Assembly: GCF_000503895.1 (NCBI RefSeq) | Contig: NC_022997.1 | Location: forward strand, 558,001 to 622,000 | Reading direction: 5' to 3' | Source: Hyphomicrobium nitrativorans NL23 | GTDB taxonomy: Bacteria > Pseudomonadota > Alphaproteobacteria > Rhizobiales > Hyphomicrobiaceae | DNA length: 64,000 nucleotides | Shown here: positions 45,521-54,039 of the stretch, in pieces | How positions within the stretch are numbered: position 1 is the first letter of the stretch | Layout of the letters: every line of letters begins with the position of its first letter | The notes under the pieces: generated by a model | Told to the model about the DNA's origin: nothing | What the model saw: only the letters and a program-made list of their open reading frames with translations | The model's database searches: none | Program-made: the position numbers and the translations under genes

Positions 45521-46177
45521 GTGATACGGTTGACGAACGTCGGTCTTAAGTACGATCGAGGGCCCGAAGTCCTGTCCGACGTCGACTTCCATCTTCGGCC
45601 CGGCTCCTTTCACTTCCTCACCGGCCCCTCCGGCGCCGGCAAGTCTTCCCTGCTCCGGCTTCTGTTCATGTCGCTCCATCCGACGCGGGGGCAAATCCAG
45701 CTCTTCGGCCAGGACGTGAGCCGCATCACGACGAGTAAGCGTGCGCCACTTCGGCGGCGAATCGGTATCGTGTTCCAGGACTTTCGTTTGCTTGAGCATC
45801 TGACGACCTGGGAGAATGTCGCCCTGCCCCTCCGGGTGGTCGGAAAGCATGTCGACGACTACAAGGAAGACGTGACGGATCTTCTGCAGTGGGTCGGTCT
45901 GGGAGACCGGATGCACGGCTACCCGTCCGTACTGTCGGGTGGCGAGAAGCAGCGCGCGGCGATCGCGCGGGCCGTGATCGGCAAGCCCGAGCTGCTGCTT
46001 GCGGACGAGCCGACCGGCAACGTCGATCCGCAGATGGCGCGCCGCCTCCTGCGTCTTTTCATCGAGCTGAACCGGCTCGGAACGTCCGTTCTGATCGCAA
46101 CGCATGACCATCAACTGATGCGACAGTTCAAGGCCCCTCGACTGGAGCTGCACGACGGCCATGTCCGGATCGTATGA
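45521..46177 (+). CDS. ftsE: Cell division ATP-binding protein FtsE
   Basis: A 218-residue ABC ATPase. Walker A is GPSGAGKSS (35-43), the signature LSGGEKQRAAIARAVIG, Walker B LLLADEPTGNVD, and the H-loop His is in LIATHDHQ. It pairs with FtsX to control septal peptidoglycan hydrolases. Start GTG 45521. It overlaps ftsX by 17 bases. Confidence 0.95.
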   Translation: MIRLTNVGLKYDRGPEVLSDVDFHLRPGSFHFLTGPSGAGKSSLLRLLFMSLHPTRGQIQLFGQDVSRITTSKRAPLRRRIGIVFQDFRLLEHLTTWENVALPLRVVGKHVDDYKEDVTDLLQWVGLGDRMHGYPSVLSGGEKQRAAIARAVIGKPELLLADEPTGNVDPQMARRLLRLFIELNRLGTSVLIATHDHQLMRQFKAPRLELHDGHVRIV

Positions 46178-47333
46178 CAGACCCGACCGGCCGGCGGCGC
46201 GGGGGCATCAGGCTCCGCACCGTCATCCGGATTATGAGACTTATGACGACGGCTCCGTCGTGACGCAGGATCACGGCGCCCAGGGTCATGGCACGCAGGG
46301 TCATGCGGCAAGCTATCCGCAGACCTACGAGCCCGATCCGATTTCGGGAGGGGAGGGCGCGCATCGCAGCGAGTACGAGCGCTATGCGCGGCCGGAGGTC
46401 TATGCCACATCGCGCGAGAGCCGGAAGGCGATCTCTCTCAGCGCGCCCATCGTGCCGGCCGGATCGGTCACGGGCCGGTCGCTGACGCTCGTGATCACCA
46501 TCATGTGCTTCCTGGCCTGCCTCACGGTGGGCGCGGTCTACATGATCCGCCAGTCCGCCAACGCCTGGCTTGCCGACATCGCCAGCGAGGTGACGGTTCA
46601 GGTGCAGCCGAAGGACGGAGCCGACACCGAGCAGGCAGTGCAGGAGGTCGCGACGTATCTCAGGCAGCAGCAAGGGATCAACCGCGTCACCACGCTCTCG
46701 GCCCAGCAGTCCGCAAAGCTCCTCGAACCTTGGCTCGGCGTGATCGAGGACCTCGATGCGCTGCCGTTGCCGCGGCTGATCGCAATCGAGCTCGACAGGA
46801 GTGCCGCGCCCGATCTCGACGTGGTTCGTGCCGGGCTCTCGGAGCGCTTCCAAGGCGTGACGCTCGACGATCACCGGCGCTGGCAGCAGCAAATTACCAC
46901 CATCACTCACAGTTTCTCGCTGGGCGGCCTCGCGATCCTGGCGCTGGTCGCGATGGCCACGACGGCGATCATCGTCTCCGCGACCAGAAGTTCGATGGCG
47001 TCCAACCGCGAGATCGTCGAAGTCCTGCATTTCGTGGGCGCGACGGACCGCTTCATTGCGCGTGAGTTCGAGAAACATTTCTTCCGCCTCGGTGTGCGGG
47101 CCGGACTGGTCGGCGCCGGGCTTGCGATCGCCGTTTTTCTCCTGATGCCCACGATCATCCGCCTGCTCGGCGGGGGCGAGCTGACGCTTGCGGAGCTTTC
47201 CCGGCTCGTGGGGTCCGGCTCGCTGGATGTGGCCGGTTTCGTGCTGATGGGGATCGTGGTCGTTGTGGTGGCGGCCCTTTGCGTGCTCACCTCGCGCTGG
47301 GGCGTTTTTCGCATCCTTAACAGCCGCCCTTAA
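46161..47333 (+). CDS. ftsX: Cell division permease FtsX with long cytosolic N-terminal tail
   Basis: A 390-residue membrane partner of FtsE. TM1 lies at about residues 108-130, followed by the periplasmic domain (TVQVQPKDGADTEQAV and ITTLS-like region) and three C-terminal helices, as in FtsX. The first 105 residues form an unusual tail rich in His, Gly, Tyr, Pro and Arg, containing GHGTQGH; many FtsX proteins have a much shorter tail. Start ATG 46161 lies inside ftsE. Confidence 0.92.
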   Translation: MSGSYDRPDRPAARGHQAPHRHPDYETYDDGSVVTQDHGAQGHGTQGHAASYPQTYEPDPISGGEGAHRSEYERYARPEVYATSRESRKAISLSAPIVPAGSVTGRSLTLVITIMCFLACLTVGAVYMIRQSANAWLADIASEVTVQVQPKDGADTEQAVQEVATYLRQQQGINRVTTLSAQQSAKLLEPWLGVIEDLDALPLPRLIAIELDRSAAPDLDVVRAGLSERFQGVTLDDHRRWQQQITTITHSFSLGGLAILALVAMATTAIIVSATRSSMASNREIVEVLHFVGATDRFIAREFEKHFFRLGVRAGLVGAGLAIAVFLLMPTIIRLLGGGELTLAELSRLVGSGSLDVAGFVLMGIVVVVVAALCVLTSRWGVFRILNSRP

Positions 47334-47494
47334 CTGGGGTTAAGTGCGGCTCATTCTTCCTGTTTCATCAATTGGTGAGTGGGCTTGCCGCAACGGTCTT
47401 GTCACAAGGGCGACCAAATCAGCTAGTCTTCTCGGGGGGCGGTTGTGCGGCGACAGACCGCCATGTGATGTATGCCAGGGCCGAAAGGGCAGGC

Positions 47495-48136
47495 ATGGTT
47501 CTGAGGCGTTTCCTGATTGGATCTCTGGGCGGGGCGGTCGCGCTGGTCGCGTTCGGCTTCGTGCTGTTTGCCAATGCGGTGACGCGGGAGCCCGAGCTTC
47601 AGAACGTGAGCGCCGACGGGATTGTCGTGCTGACGGGCGGTCAGACGCGCATTTCGGAAGCTGCACGGCTTCTCGAAGACGGGCGCGGAAAGCGTCTCCT
47701 TATTTCGGGTGTAAACCCGAAGGCCGGCCGGCCGTCGCTGATGCGGATTTCAGGGCTCGGCGAAGACATCTTCTCCTGCTGCGTCGATCTCGGCTATGCG
47801 GCTCTGAACACCGTTGGCAACGCGGCCGAAACGCAGCGATGGGCGGAAGCGTTCGGCTACGACCGGCTGATCGTGGTGACGGCGGCCTATCACATGCCGC
47901 GGAGCCTCGCGGAATTGGCCCGCGCCATGCCGAACGTGGAATTGGTGCCGCATCCGGTGGCGCCCGAGGGCATTCGGCGCAAGGTCTGGTGGCTGGACGC
48001 GGCTGCGACGCGGCTTCTGGCTGCCGAATACGCGAAATTCCTGCCGGCGGCCGCACGCCTGGTCGTGGCGCGGGGAATGTCCCCTTGGCAGCCTACGGCG
48101 GTTACGGCATCTTCTTCGGCTGTTCCCAAGTCTTGA
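47495..48136 (+). CDS. YdcF family protein (DUF218)
   Basis: A 213-residue protein with one N-terminal helix (FLIGSLGGAVALVAFGFVLFA) and a DUF218 domain. IVVLTGGQTRISEAARLLEDGRGKRLLISG and VTAAYHMPRSLAEL are typical of the family, whose members include ElyC and SanA-like envelope proteins. ATG 47495 has AGGGCAGG upstream. Located between ftsX and plsC; an envelope role is likely but undefined. Confidence 0.85.
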   Translation: MVLRRFLIGSLGGAVALVAFGFVLFANAVTREPELQNVSADGIVVLTGGQTRISEAARLLEDGRGKRLLISGVNPKAGRPSLMRISGLGEDIFSCCVDLGYAALNTVGNAAETQRWAEAFGYDRLIVVTAAYHMPRSLAELARAMPNVELVPHPVAPEGIRRKVWWLDAAATRLLAAEYAKFLPAAARLVVARGMSPWQPTAVTASSSAVPKS

Positions 48137-48168
48137 TCCGCTTCCTTCTGAGCTGACCTCGCCGTCCG

Positions 48169-48900
48169 ATGCTGCTTCTCCGCTCACTCCTCTTCGCCTT
48201 GGCGTTCTACGTGACGACGGCGCTGTTTCTCGTGCTCGGCTCGTGGCTGCTGTTGGGCCCGCGGCGCTGGGCCATGGAGGGGCTGCGCATCCATGGGCTG
48301 GTTTCGGTGTGGCTGCTGCGCGTCATCGCGGGCACCAAACTTGAGGTGCGCGGCCAGCATCATGTGCCGAAGGGCGCGTGTCTCGTCGTCTCGAAGCACC
48401 AGTCGGCGTGGGATACGTTCGGGCTCGTGCCGCTGTTTCGCGATCCCGCCATCGTGCTCAAGGACGAGCTCAAGTGGATTCCGTTCTACGGCTGGTTCTG
48501 CGTGAAGTTCGAACACATCCTGGTCAAGCGCGACAGGGCGGCGGTGGCGCTCAAGACGATGATCGCGGATGCGCGCGACAGGGCCGAGCAGGGCCGGGAG
48601 ATCGTCATTTTCCCCGAAGGCACGCGCCGGGCGCCCGGCGCGCCGCCCGACTATAAGCCGGGATATGTGGCGCTGTACGAGGGGCTCGGGCTTCCCTGCG
48701 TGCCGCTCGCGCTCAATTCCGGCGTGTTCTGGCCGCGCCGGAGCCTGATGCGATATCCGGGCACGATCGTCGTGGAATTTTTGGAGCCGATTCCGGCCGG
48801 GCTGCCGCGGAAGGAATTCCGCGAGATTTTGGAGGCGCGTCTCGAAGCGGCGGCGCAGCGCCTCGTCGAGGAAGGCCAACAAAGCCGGGTCCGCAATTGA
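48169..48900 (+). CDS. plsC: 1-acyl-sn-glycerol-3-phosphate acyltransferase
   Basis: A 243-residue acyltransferase making phosphatidic acid. An N-terminal helix precedes catalytic HX4D (SKHQSAWDTF), and the acceptor-binding FPEGTRRAPG and a VPLALNSG block follow. The stop codon TGA at 48898-48900 lies inside the left inverted repeat of the neighbouring insertion element, so the C terminus (QQSRVRN) may have been trimmed by the insertion. The catalytic part is complete. Confidence 0.93.
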   Translation: MLLLRSLLFALAFYVTTALFLVLGSWLLLGPRRWAMEGLRIHGLVSVWLLRVIAGTKLEVRGQHHVPKGACLVVSKHQSAWDTFGLVPLFRDPAIVLKDELKWIPFYGWFCVKFEHILVKRDRAAVALKTMIADARDRAEQGREIVIFPEGTRRAPGAPPDYKPGYVALYEGLGLPCVPLALNSGVFWPRRSLMRYPGTIVVEFLEPIPAGLPRKEFREILEARLEAAAQRLVEEGQQSRVRN

Positions 48901-48918
48901 CCAGTTGACGTATGTGGC
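48897..48918 (+). repeat. Left terminal inverted repeat
   Basis: It matches the complement of 50716-50737 at 17 of 22 positions by eye, including the ten outermost. It overlaps the plsC stop codon. Confidence 0.7.
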
Positions 48919-48957
48919 CCTTTACGGTATGTTGGTTCTCAGATGGAGGGAGCCGAC

Positions 48958-49821
48958 ATGGCAAAGCCGATCACGATCATTGAGTTCATGAAGATGTTTC
49001 CGGACGACGACGCTTGCTTGGAGCACCTGTTCCACGCGCGGTTCGGCATGGACCACCAATGCTCACGCTGCGGCGAGACTGGAAAGTGGAAGAAGCTCTC
49101 AAAGCAGCCTGCTTACACCTGCCAGTGTGGCAACCACGTCCACCCCATGGTCGGGACCCCGTTCCACAAGTCGCATACGCCACTCCAGAAGTGGTTCTAT
49201 GCGATGTACCTGTTCACGACGACGCGCCACGGCGTTCCCGCCAAGGAACTCCAGCGCCAGCTTTCCGTGAACTACAAGACCGCGTGGCGCATGGGGCACG
49301 AAATCCGGAAGTATCTCGCCGCCGTCGATGGCGACACGCCGCTGTCCGGCCATGTCGAAGCTGACGAGACGTACCTTGGCGGCCGGGAGAAAGCGCGCAA
49401 GGGCCAAAGCCGCCTCACCAACAAGGCCATTGTGGTTGGAATGGTAGAACGCAATGGCGACGTCATTACCCGCGTCGTCCCGGACACGTCTCGCAATTCC
49501 CTTGAGGTCACGGTAACGGAGAACGTCTTGCCAGGGTCACGGATTTCGACCGACGAGCACAAAGGCTATTCTGACCTCAACAAGTGCGGTTTCCAGCACG
49601 AGACGGTCCACCACAAGAGCAAGGAATACGTGCGCGGCGACGTGCATACGAACACGATTGAGGGTTTCTGGGCGATGATTAAGCGCTCGATCCGTGGCAC
49701 GCACATCCACGTCTCGAAAGACCACCTGCCTAAGTACCTCGGCGAGTTCGAGTTCCGGTGGAACCTGCGGCACCATCCCGAGGTGATGTTTCCTCTCCTT
49801 CTAAAGCGCCTTGGCTCATAA
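48958..49821 (+). CDS. IS1595-family transposase
   Basis: A 287-residue transposase. The N-terminal zinc ribbon has C-pairs (CSRCGETGKW; CQCGN). The ISXO2-type DDE core shows the first Asp in HVEADETYLGG, the second in STDEHKGYSDL and the Glu in HTNTIEGFWAMIKR. The C terminus FRWNLRHH is typical. Intact and apparently full length. ATG 48958 follows GGAGGGAG. It converges with the small minus-strand gene that overlaps its end by 92 bases. Confidence 0.93.
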   Translation: MAKPITIIEFMKMFPDDDACLEHLFHARFGMDHQCSRCGETGKWKKLSKQPAYTCQCGNHVHPMVGTPFHKSHTPLQKWFYAMYLFTTTRHGVPAKELQRQLSVNYKTAWRMGHEIRKYLAAVDGDTPLSGHVEADETYLGGREKARKGQSRLTNKAIVVGMVERNGDVITRVVPDTSRNSLEVTVTENVLPGSRISTDEHKGYSDLNKCGFQHETVHHKSKEYVRGDVHTNTIEGFWAMIKRSIRGTHIHVSKDHLPKYLGEFEFRWNLRHHPEVMFPLLLKRLGS

Positions 49822-49939
49822 GCTGAAGGATCTTCAGGAAGCGTTCGCGGTCGGCTTCTGCGGGGTGTTCCTCGCAGAAGCGTTGGAAGTCTCCGCTCTC
49901 GCGGGCCTCTTCAAGGCTGAGGTATTTGCCGCGTGACAT
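49730..49939 (-). CDS. Small IS-associated protein
   Basis: A 69-residue charged protein, MSRGKYLSLEEARESGDF at the start, with no membrane segment. It begins two bases after the stop of the 240-residue gene, so the pair is an operon, and it overlaps the 3' end of the transposase on the opposite strand. I recall similar short LSLEEA-type frames beside IS1595 transposases, but this cannot be checked here. Function unknown. Confidence 0.5.
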   Translation of the reverse strand: MSRGKYLSLEEARESGDFQRFCEEHPAEADRERFLKILQLMSQGALEGEETSPRDGAAGSTGTRTRRGT

Positions 49940-49941
49940 CT

Positions 49942-50664
49942 CTATTCCTCACCTTCTCGATCTCGGCGATCCGCGAAGTAGACTTCATTCTTGGCTCTGA
50001 ACTTTGGAATATCTGACCAATCCAAGGACATTGCTTGCGCCTTGCTGACCTTAAGGTCTCGGTAGACCGGGAGCCCGGAATTCAAGTCCGGTGATGTATG
50101 AGGCGCGGCGCCCGCAATCGGGTCATCACTGAGAAACAGATAGGTGAATTGTGCCCGCTGCCAATAGGTCTTGGAGATCTTGTCTGGGGCCGGTCGCACC
50201 GGGTTTCCCACAAGATCCTCGACCCACTCGTCGTCTCTGACGGGGCGCCCCCAACAACGCAGTCGCCCAAGGGCCATATGATCCCGCACGACTTGGCCAA
50301 CAGCAAGCCATCGCGGCTCGTCCATGACATCGGTATCAAGATAAAAAAATAGGTCTCTAATGGTCATGTCCGGACCGTCAGCATGTTGATTTTGCGCTGG
50401 TCCCGAAGTGGGCTTCTTCGTTCCAAAGAGCCACAACCGGATCTTCGGCCACCGAGACAAAAACGCCCACACGCCGATAGCCATGAGCAGAGAAAGAGCC
50501 CAATAGATTACCTGTACAGCTTCCGGGCTTGGGGAGGTCATGAGTAGCTCCCCCAAGACCTGCTCTGGCTGCCACCCCTTCCATCGGCAGAGCGCAAGGA
50601 AGATCTGGCCCACGATAACGCCAATAATAGGCTTGAGGACGTAATCAACCGCGACCTTGAGCAT
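49942..50664 (-). CDS. Membrane protein carried by the insertion element
   Basis: A 240-residue protein without recognised family. It has two N-terminal hydrophobic segments (about residues 8-27 and 50-70), then a soluble domain rich in Trp, Arg and Asp (RDLFFYLDTDV; WVEDLVGNPV; YRDLKVSKAQ). It is encoded inside the inverted repeats of the IS1595-like element, on the strand opposite to the transposase, so it is a passenger rather than a transposition gene. The soluble part looks conserved in style, not degraded. Confidence 0.6.
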   Translation of the reverse strand: MLKVAVDYVLKPIIGVIVGQIFLALCRWKGWQPEQVLGELLMTSPSPEAVQVIYWALSLLMAIGVWAFLSRWPKIRLWLFGTKKPTSGPAQNQHADGPDMTIRDLFFYLDTDVMDEPRWLAVGQVVRDHMALGRLRCWGRPVRDDEWVEDLVGNPVRPAPDKISKTYWQRAQFTYLFLSDDPIAGAAPHTSPDLNSGLPVYRDLKVSKAQAMSLDWSDIPKFRAKNEVYFADRRDREGEE

Positions 50665-50715
50665 GCGCCCGCCCCTCTTCCGACTCGGCCATTCTGCCGT
50701 CGGAGGGAGGAATAC

Positions 50716-50737
50716 GCTACATATCTAAACTGGTCAA
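50716..50737 (-). repeat. Right terminal inverted repeat
   Basis: Inverted copy of the left end. It lies 40 bases upstream of the probable nrdJ -35 box, so the element inserted just outside the promoter. Confidence 0.7.
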
Positions 50738-50776
50738 ATGCGGCCGGGTCACATAAGAACAAAATCGGAACATTTG

Positions 50777-50805
50777 TTGACGTCGGTGGGCTGAGCTCCT
50801 ATATT
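50777..50805 (+). promoter_or_regulatory. Sigma-70-type promoter of nrdJ
   Basis: TTGACG (50777-50782), a 17-base spacer and TATATT (50800-50805). This would start transcription near 50812, after a TTG that could otherwise extend nrdJ, and so supports ATG 50830 as the start. No cobalamin riboswitch fits in the short leader. Confidence 0.6.
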
Positions 50806-50829
50806 TTGGGGGTGTACGGCGAGGCTCCG

Positions 50830-53265
50830 ATGACAGACGCCCCCATGTTCCTGGCCCCGATCTCAGCGGAGATCTGGCGGCGCAAGTATCGGTTCGACGG
50901 TGAGACCCGGCTCGGGACGGTTGCGGGCGACGCGACGTTGTCCGACACGTTCCGGCGCGTGGCGCGGGCTGCGGCCTCGGTTGAGAAGGGCGGCAAGCGC
51001 GTCCGTGCGCGGTGGGAGCAGCGCTTCTATGACGCGATGGCCGATTTCGGCTTTGTGCCCGCCGGGCGCATCCTGGCAGGGGCTGGGACGGACCGGGACG
51101 TTACGCTTTTCAATTGCTTCGTCATGGGCCGTATCGACGACGACCTCGGCGGCATTTTCGAAAACGTGAAGGAAGCCGCCCTCACGATGCAGCAGGGCGG
51201 CGGCATCGGTCACGATTTCTCGACGCTGAGGCCGAACGGTGCGCTGGTGCGCAGCATCGGCGCGGATGCATCGGGTCCTGTGAGTTTCATGGACGTGTGG
51301 GACGCGATGTGCCGCACGATCATGTCAGCAGGCGCGCGGCGCGGGGCGATGATGGGTACGCTCCGCTGCGATCATCCCGATATCGAAGCGTTCGTGGATG
51401 CCAAGAGCGATCCGGAGAAACTCAGGAACTTCAATCTCTCGGTCTTGGTCACGGACGCATTCATTGCGGCGGTCCGCGAGGACGCGCCGTGGGATCTCGT
51501 GTTCGAGGGCCGTGTGTTCCGCACGGTGCGGGCGCGCGATCTGTGGGCACGGATCATGCGGGCGGCTTACGACTATGCCGAGCCCGGCGTGATCTTCATC
51601 GACCGCGTCAACGCGATGAACAACCTTGCCTACTGCGAGGAGATCCGCGCGACGAACCCGTGCGGCGAGCAGCCGCTGCCGCCCTATGGCGCGTGCCTGC
51701 TCGGCTCGATCAATCTCGCGCAACTCGTGTCGGCGCCGTTTTCGGATGCGGCGAAGATCGATGCGGAGACGCTCGAAGAGCGGGTGCGGATCGCTGTACG
51801 CTTCCTCGACAACGTGATCGATCTTTCGGGGTATCCCCTGCCAGCGCAGGCGGCGGAAGCGCGCGCGAAGCGGCGGATCGGGCTCGGTGTCACCGGGCTT
51901 GCGGATGCGCTGATCGCGATGGGCGTGCGCTACGGGACGCCGGAAGCGGAGGCATTGGCCGAGACGTGGATGGGCGCGATCGAGCGCGCGGCCTATCTCG
52001 CGAGTGCGGATCTCGCAGCGGAGAAAGGCGCGTTTCCGCTCTATGATGCGGAGCGTTTCCTTGCGACGCCGAACCTTAAGCGTTTGCCGTCTGAGGTGCG
52101 CGACGCCATCCGCCGCCACGGCATCCGCAACGGGTGCCTCACGTCCATCGCGCCCACAGGCACCATCTCGTTGTTTGCGGGCAACGTGTCGTCGGGCGTC
52201 GAGCCGGTGTTCGACTTCCGCTACACCCGGCGTGTGCTGGAGAAGGACGGGTCCCACCGGATGGAAGAGGTGGAAGACCTCGCGTATGCGCGCTACCGCA
52301 AGCAGGCAGGCACGGATGCGCCGCTCAGCCCTGCGTTTGTCACCACGTCCGAGCTTTCGCCGCGCGAGCATCTCGTGATGCAGGCCGCGCTGCAGCGGCA
52401 TGTCGACAGCTCGATCTCGAAAACGATCAACTGCCCCGCCGATATATCCTTCGAGGATTTCGAGAGCATTTATCTCGATGCCTTCGATCTCGGTCTCAAA
52501 GGGTGCACCGTTTATCGCCCGAACGAGATCAGGGGGGCCGTGCTGTCGGCCGCTCCGGCAGTTTCGGCCGCCGAGGATCGGCCTCCGGACAACGGCGAAG
52601 GTGGGGGTGGCGACGTCGTGACGGTCTCCCAGGCGTCGCCGTCTCCGGCGGAGCGTCACGGCGATGTCGTCTACATGTCGCGGCCGCTCGACCGCGATCC
52701 TGTGCTGGCGGGGTTTACCTACAAGATCAAGTGGCCGGAGAGCGATCATGCGATCTACGTCACGATCAACGACATCGAGCGCAACGGACCCGTTGGTGGC
52801 GTGGCTCCGCCACGACGCCGTCCGTTCGAGATTTTCATCAACACACGCAATCTCGAACACTACGCCTGGACCGTCGCGCTGACACGGATGATCAGTGCCG
52901 TGTTCCGCCGCGGCGGCGACGTGACGTTTGTGGCCGACGAACTCAAGGCTGTGTTCGATCCGCAGGGCGGGCGCTGGATCGGCGGGCGGTATGTGCCGAG
53001 CCTGCTCGCGGCCATCGGCGATGTGATCGAGGCGCATATGCGCCGCATCGGTTTTCTCAAGTCGGGCGATGAGGAGGCTGCGGTACCCGTGGCGGAGATC
53101 GCCACGCTTGGCGGGCGGGACGAGGCGCCGGAGGGGCGCAGTCCGAAGGGGCAGATGTTGGGGCTGGCCGGCGGGCGGAGCTGTCCGAAGTGTGCCGCTC
53201 AAGCCTACGTCAAGGAAGGGGGGTGCTGGACGTGCCGCGCGTGCGGATTTTCGCGATGTAGCTGA
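50830..53265 (+). CDS. nrdJ: Adenosylcobalamin-dependent ribonucleoside-diphosphate reductase (class II)
   Basis: An 811-residue class II reductase that makes deoxyribonucleotides using B12 rather than an oxygen-dependent radical. Features: FNCFVMG (redox Cys), MQQGGGIGHDFSTLRPNG, the ATNPCGEQPLPPYGAC segment with the active-site Cys, and a PTGTISLFAGN loop. A C-terminal extension follows, with a CPKCAAQAYVKEGGCWTCRACG zinc/thiol tail. ATG 50830 has GAGG at 50821-50824. It works with or without oxygen. No nrdAB is nearby, so it may be the main reductase. Confidence 0.95.
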   Translation: MTDAPMFLAPISAEIWRRKYRFDGETRLGTVAGDATLSDTFRRVARAAASVEKGGKRVRARWEQRFYDAMADFGFVPAGRILAGAGTDRDVTLFNCFVMGRIDDDLGGIFENVKEAALTMQQGGGIGHDFSTLRPNGALVRSIGADASGPVSFMDVWDAMCRTIMSAGARRGAMMGTLRCDHPDIEAFVDAKSDPEKLRNFNLSVLVTDAFIAAVREDAPWDLVFEGRVFRTVRARDLWARIMRAAYDYAEPGVIFIDRVNAMNNLAYCEEIRATNPCGEQPLPPYGACLLGSINLAQLVSAPFSDAAKIDAETLEERVRIAVRFLDNVIDLSGYPLPAQAAEARAKRRIGLGVTGLADALIAMGVRYGTPEAEALAETWMGAIERAAYLASADLAAEKGAFPLYDAERFLATPNLKRLPSEVRDAIRRHGIRNGCLTSIAPTGTISLFAGNVSSGVEPVFDFRYTRRVLEKDGSHRMEEVEDLAYARYRKQAGTDAPLSPAFVTTSELSPREHLVMQAALQRHVDSSISKTINCPADISFEDFESIYLDAFDLGLKGCTVYRPNEIRGAVLSAAPAVSAAEDRPPDNGEGGGGDVVTVSQASPSPAERHGDVVYMSRPLDRDPVLAGFTYKIKWPESDHAIYVTINDIERNGPVGGVAPPRRRPFEIFINTRNLEHYAWTVALTRMISAVFRRGGDVTFVADELKAVFDPQGGRWIGGRYVPSLLAAIGDVIEAHMRRIGFLKSGDEEAAVPVAEIATLGGRDEAPEGRSPKGQMLGLAGGRSCPKCAAQAYVKEGGCWTCRACGFSRCS

Positions 53266-53541
53266 TCGCGGCGTGCTTTTCACCACCTCCGACCTTCGGC
53301 AAAAAGTGAAGAGGCCATGGCGCGCTTGGCTGCGGCGGATCGATGGGGCGTCTGGTTAACGCCCTGCCTCTTCTTGCTTCAGGGGGATACATCCGGCCGC
53401 GATTGGGATCCTCTGCCGCGGCTTGCCGCCCGAAATGCCCAAAAATGACTGAGATCAAGCCATATTTCGGCTGGAAACGATCAGCACTCTCAGGATCGTT
53501 CAGTGGCGTCAAAGGGCCGGTCGTCGGCAAGGATGAGTTTC

Positions 53542-53973
53542 ATGGGAGCGCGTGTCATTCAACTCGCAGAGGTCAGAGCCCGCCGCTCGAATCCGACTCC
53601 TGTCACCCCCCTGGGCGGCGACATCGGCCACGCCGACCGTTTCCATTTCTGGAGCGGTGCCTCGGGTCAGCGCTACGTTCATTCCGTCTACAGCCTGCTC
53701 GAATGCCCGGAAGTACCCGTCGCGAATTTCCTGCTCGTGCGCCGTGACGGGTCGGGTCATCGCGAGGTGCTCGCCATCGGCCGGCTCCGGCATGGTTCGT
53801 CTTCGCTCAATCTCGCGGAAATCCGTTTGCGTGGGGCGCGGCTCGGCGCGAACGAGGTTCATGTGCATTTGTTGGCGCCGTCCGCCGAGGAGCGCCGTGC
53901 CGTCGAACTCGACTTGCGGGCTGGCCAGGCCGACCGCGCCGACGATACGCGGATCGCGGCGACGCGCCATTAG
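53542..53973 (+). CDS. Hypothetical protein
   Basis: A 143-residue soluble protein. Visible blocks are FHFWSGASGQRYVHSVYSL, VANFLLVRRDGSGHREVLAIG and GANEVHVHLLA, which read as a beta-rich domain. It is probably a conserved alphaproteobacterial protein of unknown function. ATG 53542 has AAGGA eight bases upstream; an in-frame ATG at 53533 is the alternative. It ends before a strong terminator. Confidence 0.6.
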   Translation: MGARVIQLAEVRARRSNPTPVTPLGGDIGHADRFHFWSGASGQRYVHSVYSLLECPEVPVANFLLVRRDGSGHREVLAIGRLRHGSSSLNLAEIRLRGARLGANEVHVHLLAPSAEERRAVELDLRAGQADRADDTRIAATRH

Positions 53974-53998
53974 ATCCATTCCTTGCAGCGCTTTTCGA

Positions 53999-54031
53999 TC
54001 GCGTCGGATTGTCCAATCCGGCGCGATTTTT
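53999..54031 (+). terminator. Rho-independent terminator
   Basis: A stem of about 12 base pairs (TCGCGTCGGATTG / CAATCCGGCGCGA, one G-T pair) with a very short loop is followed by TTTTTG. It ends the 53542 gene and faces the convergent crcB. Confidence 0.8.
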
Positions 54032-54039
54032 GTTTGTGC

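Larger units (their letters stand above)
48897..50737. mobile_element. IS1595-family-like element with two passenger genes
   Basis: Imperfect terminal inverted repeats delimit about 1.84 kb: left TTGACCAGTTGACGTATGTG at 48897-48916, and right, read on the minus strand from 50737, TTGACCAGTTTAGATATGTA. The first ten bases are identical. Inside lie a transposase on the plus strand and two minus-strand genes. Exact ends may differ by a few bases. I found no target duplication. Confidence 0.78.

Noticed and set aside
48889-50745. Eight-base target duplication around the IS1595-like element
   Set aside because: The bases on either side of the inverted repeats do not match in any register that I tried.
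50738-50829. Cobalamin riboswitch in front of the B12-dependent reductase
   Set aside because: Only about 90 bases lie between the insertion element and the start, and no B12-box was seen.
51325-53286. Long minus-strand open frame opposite nrdJ
   Set aside because: Antisense shadow of nrdJ with Arg/His-rich composition and no domain.
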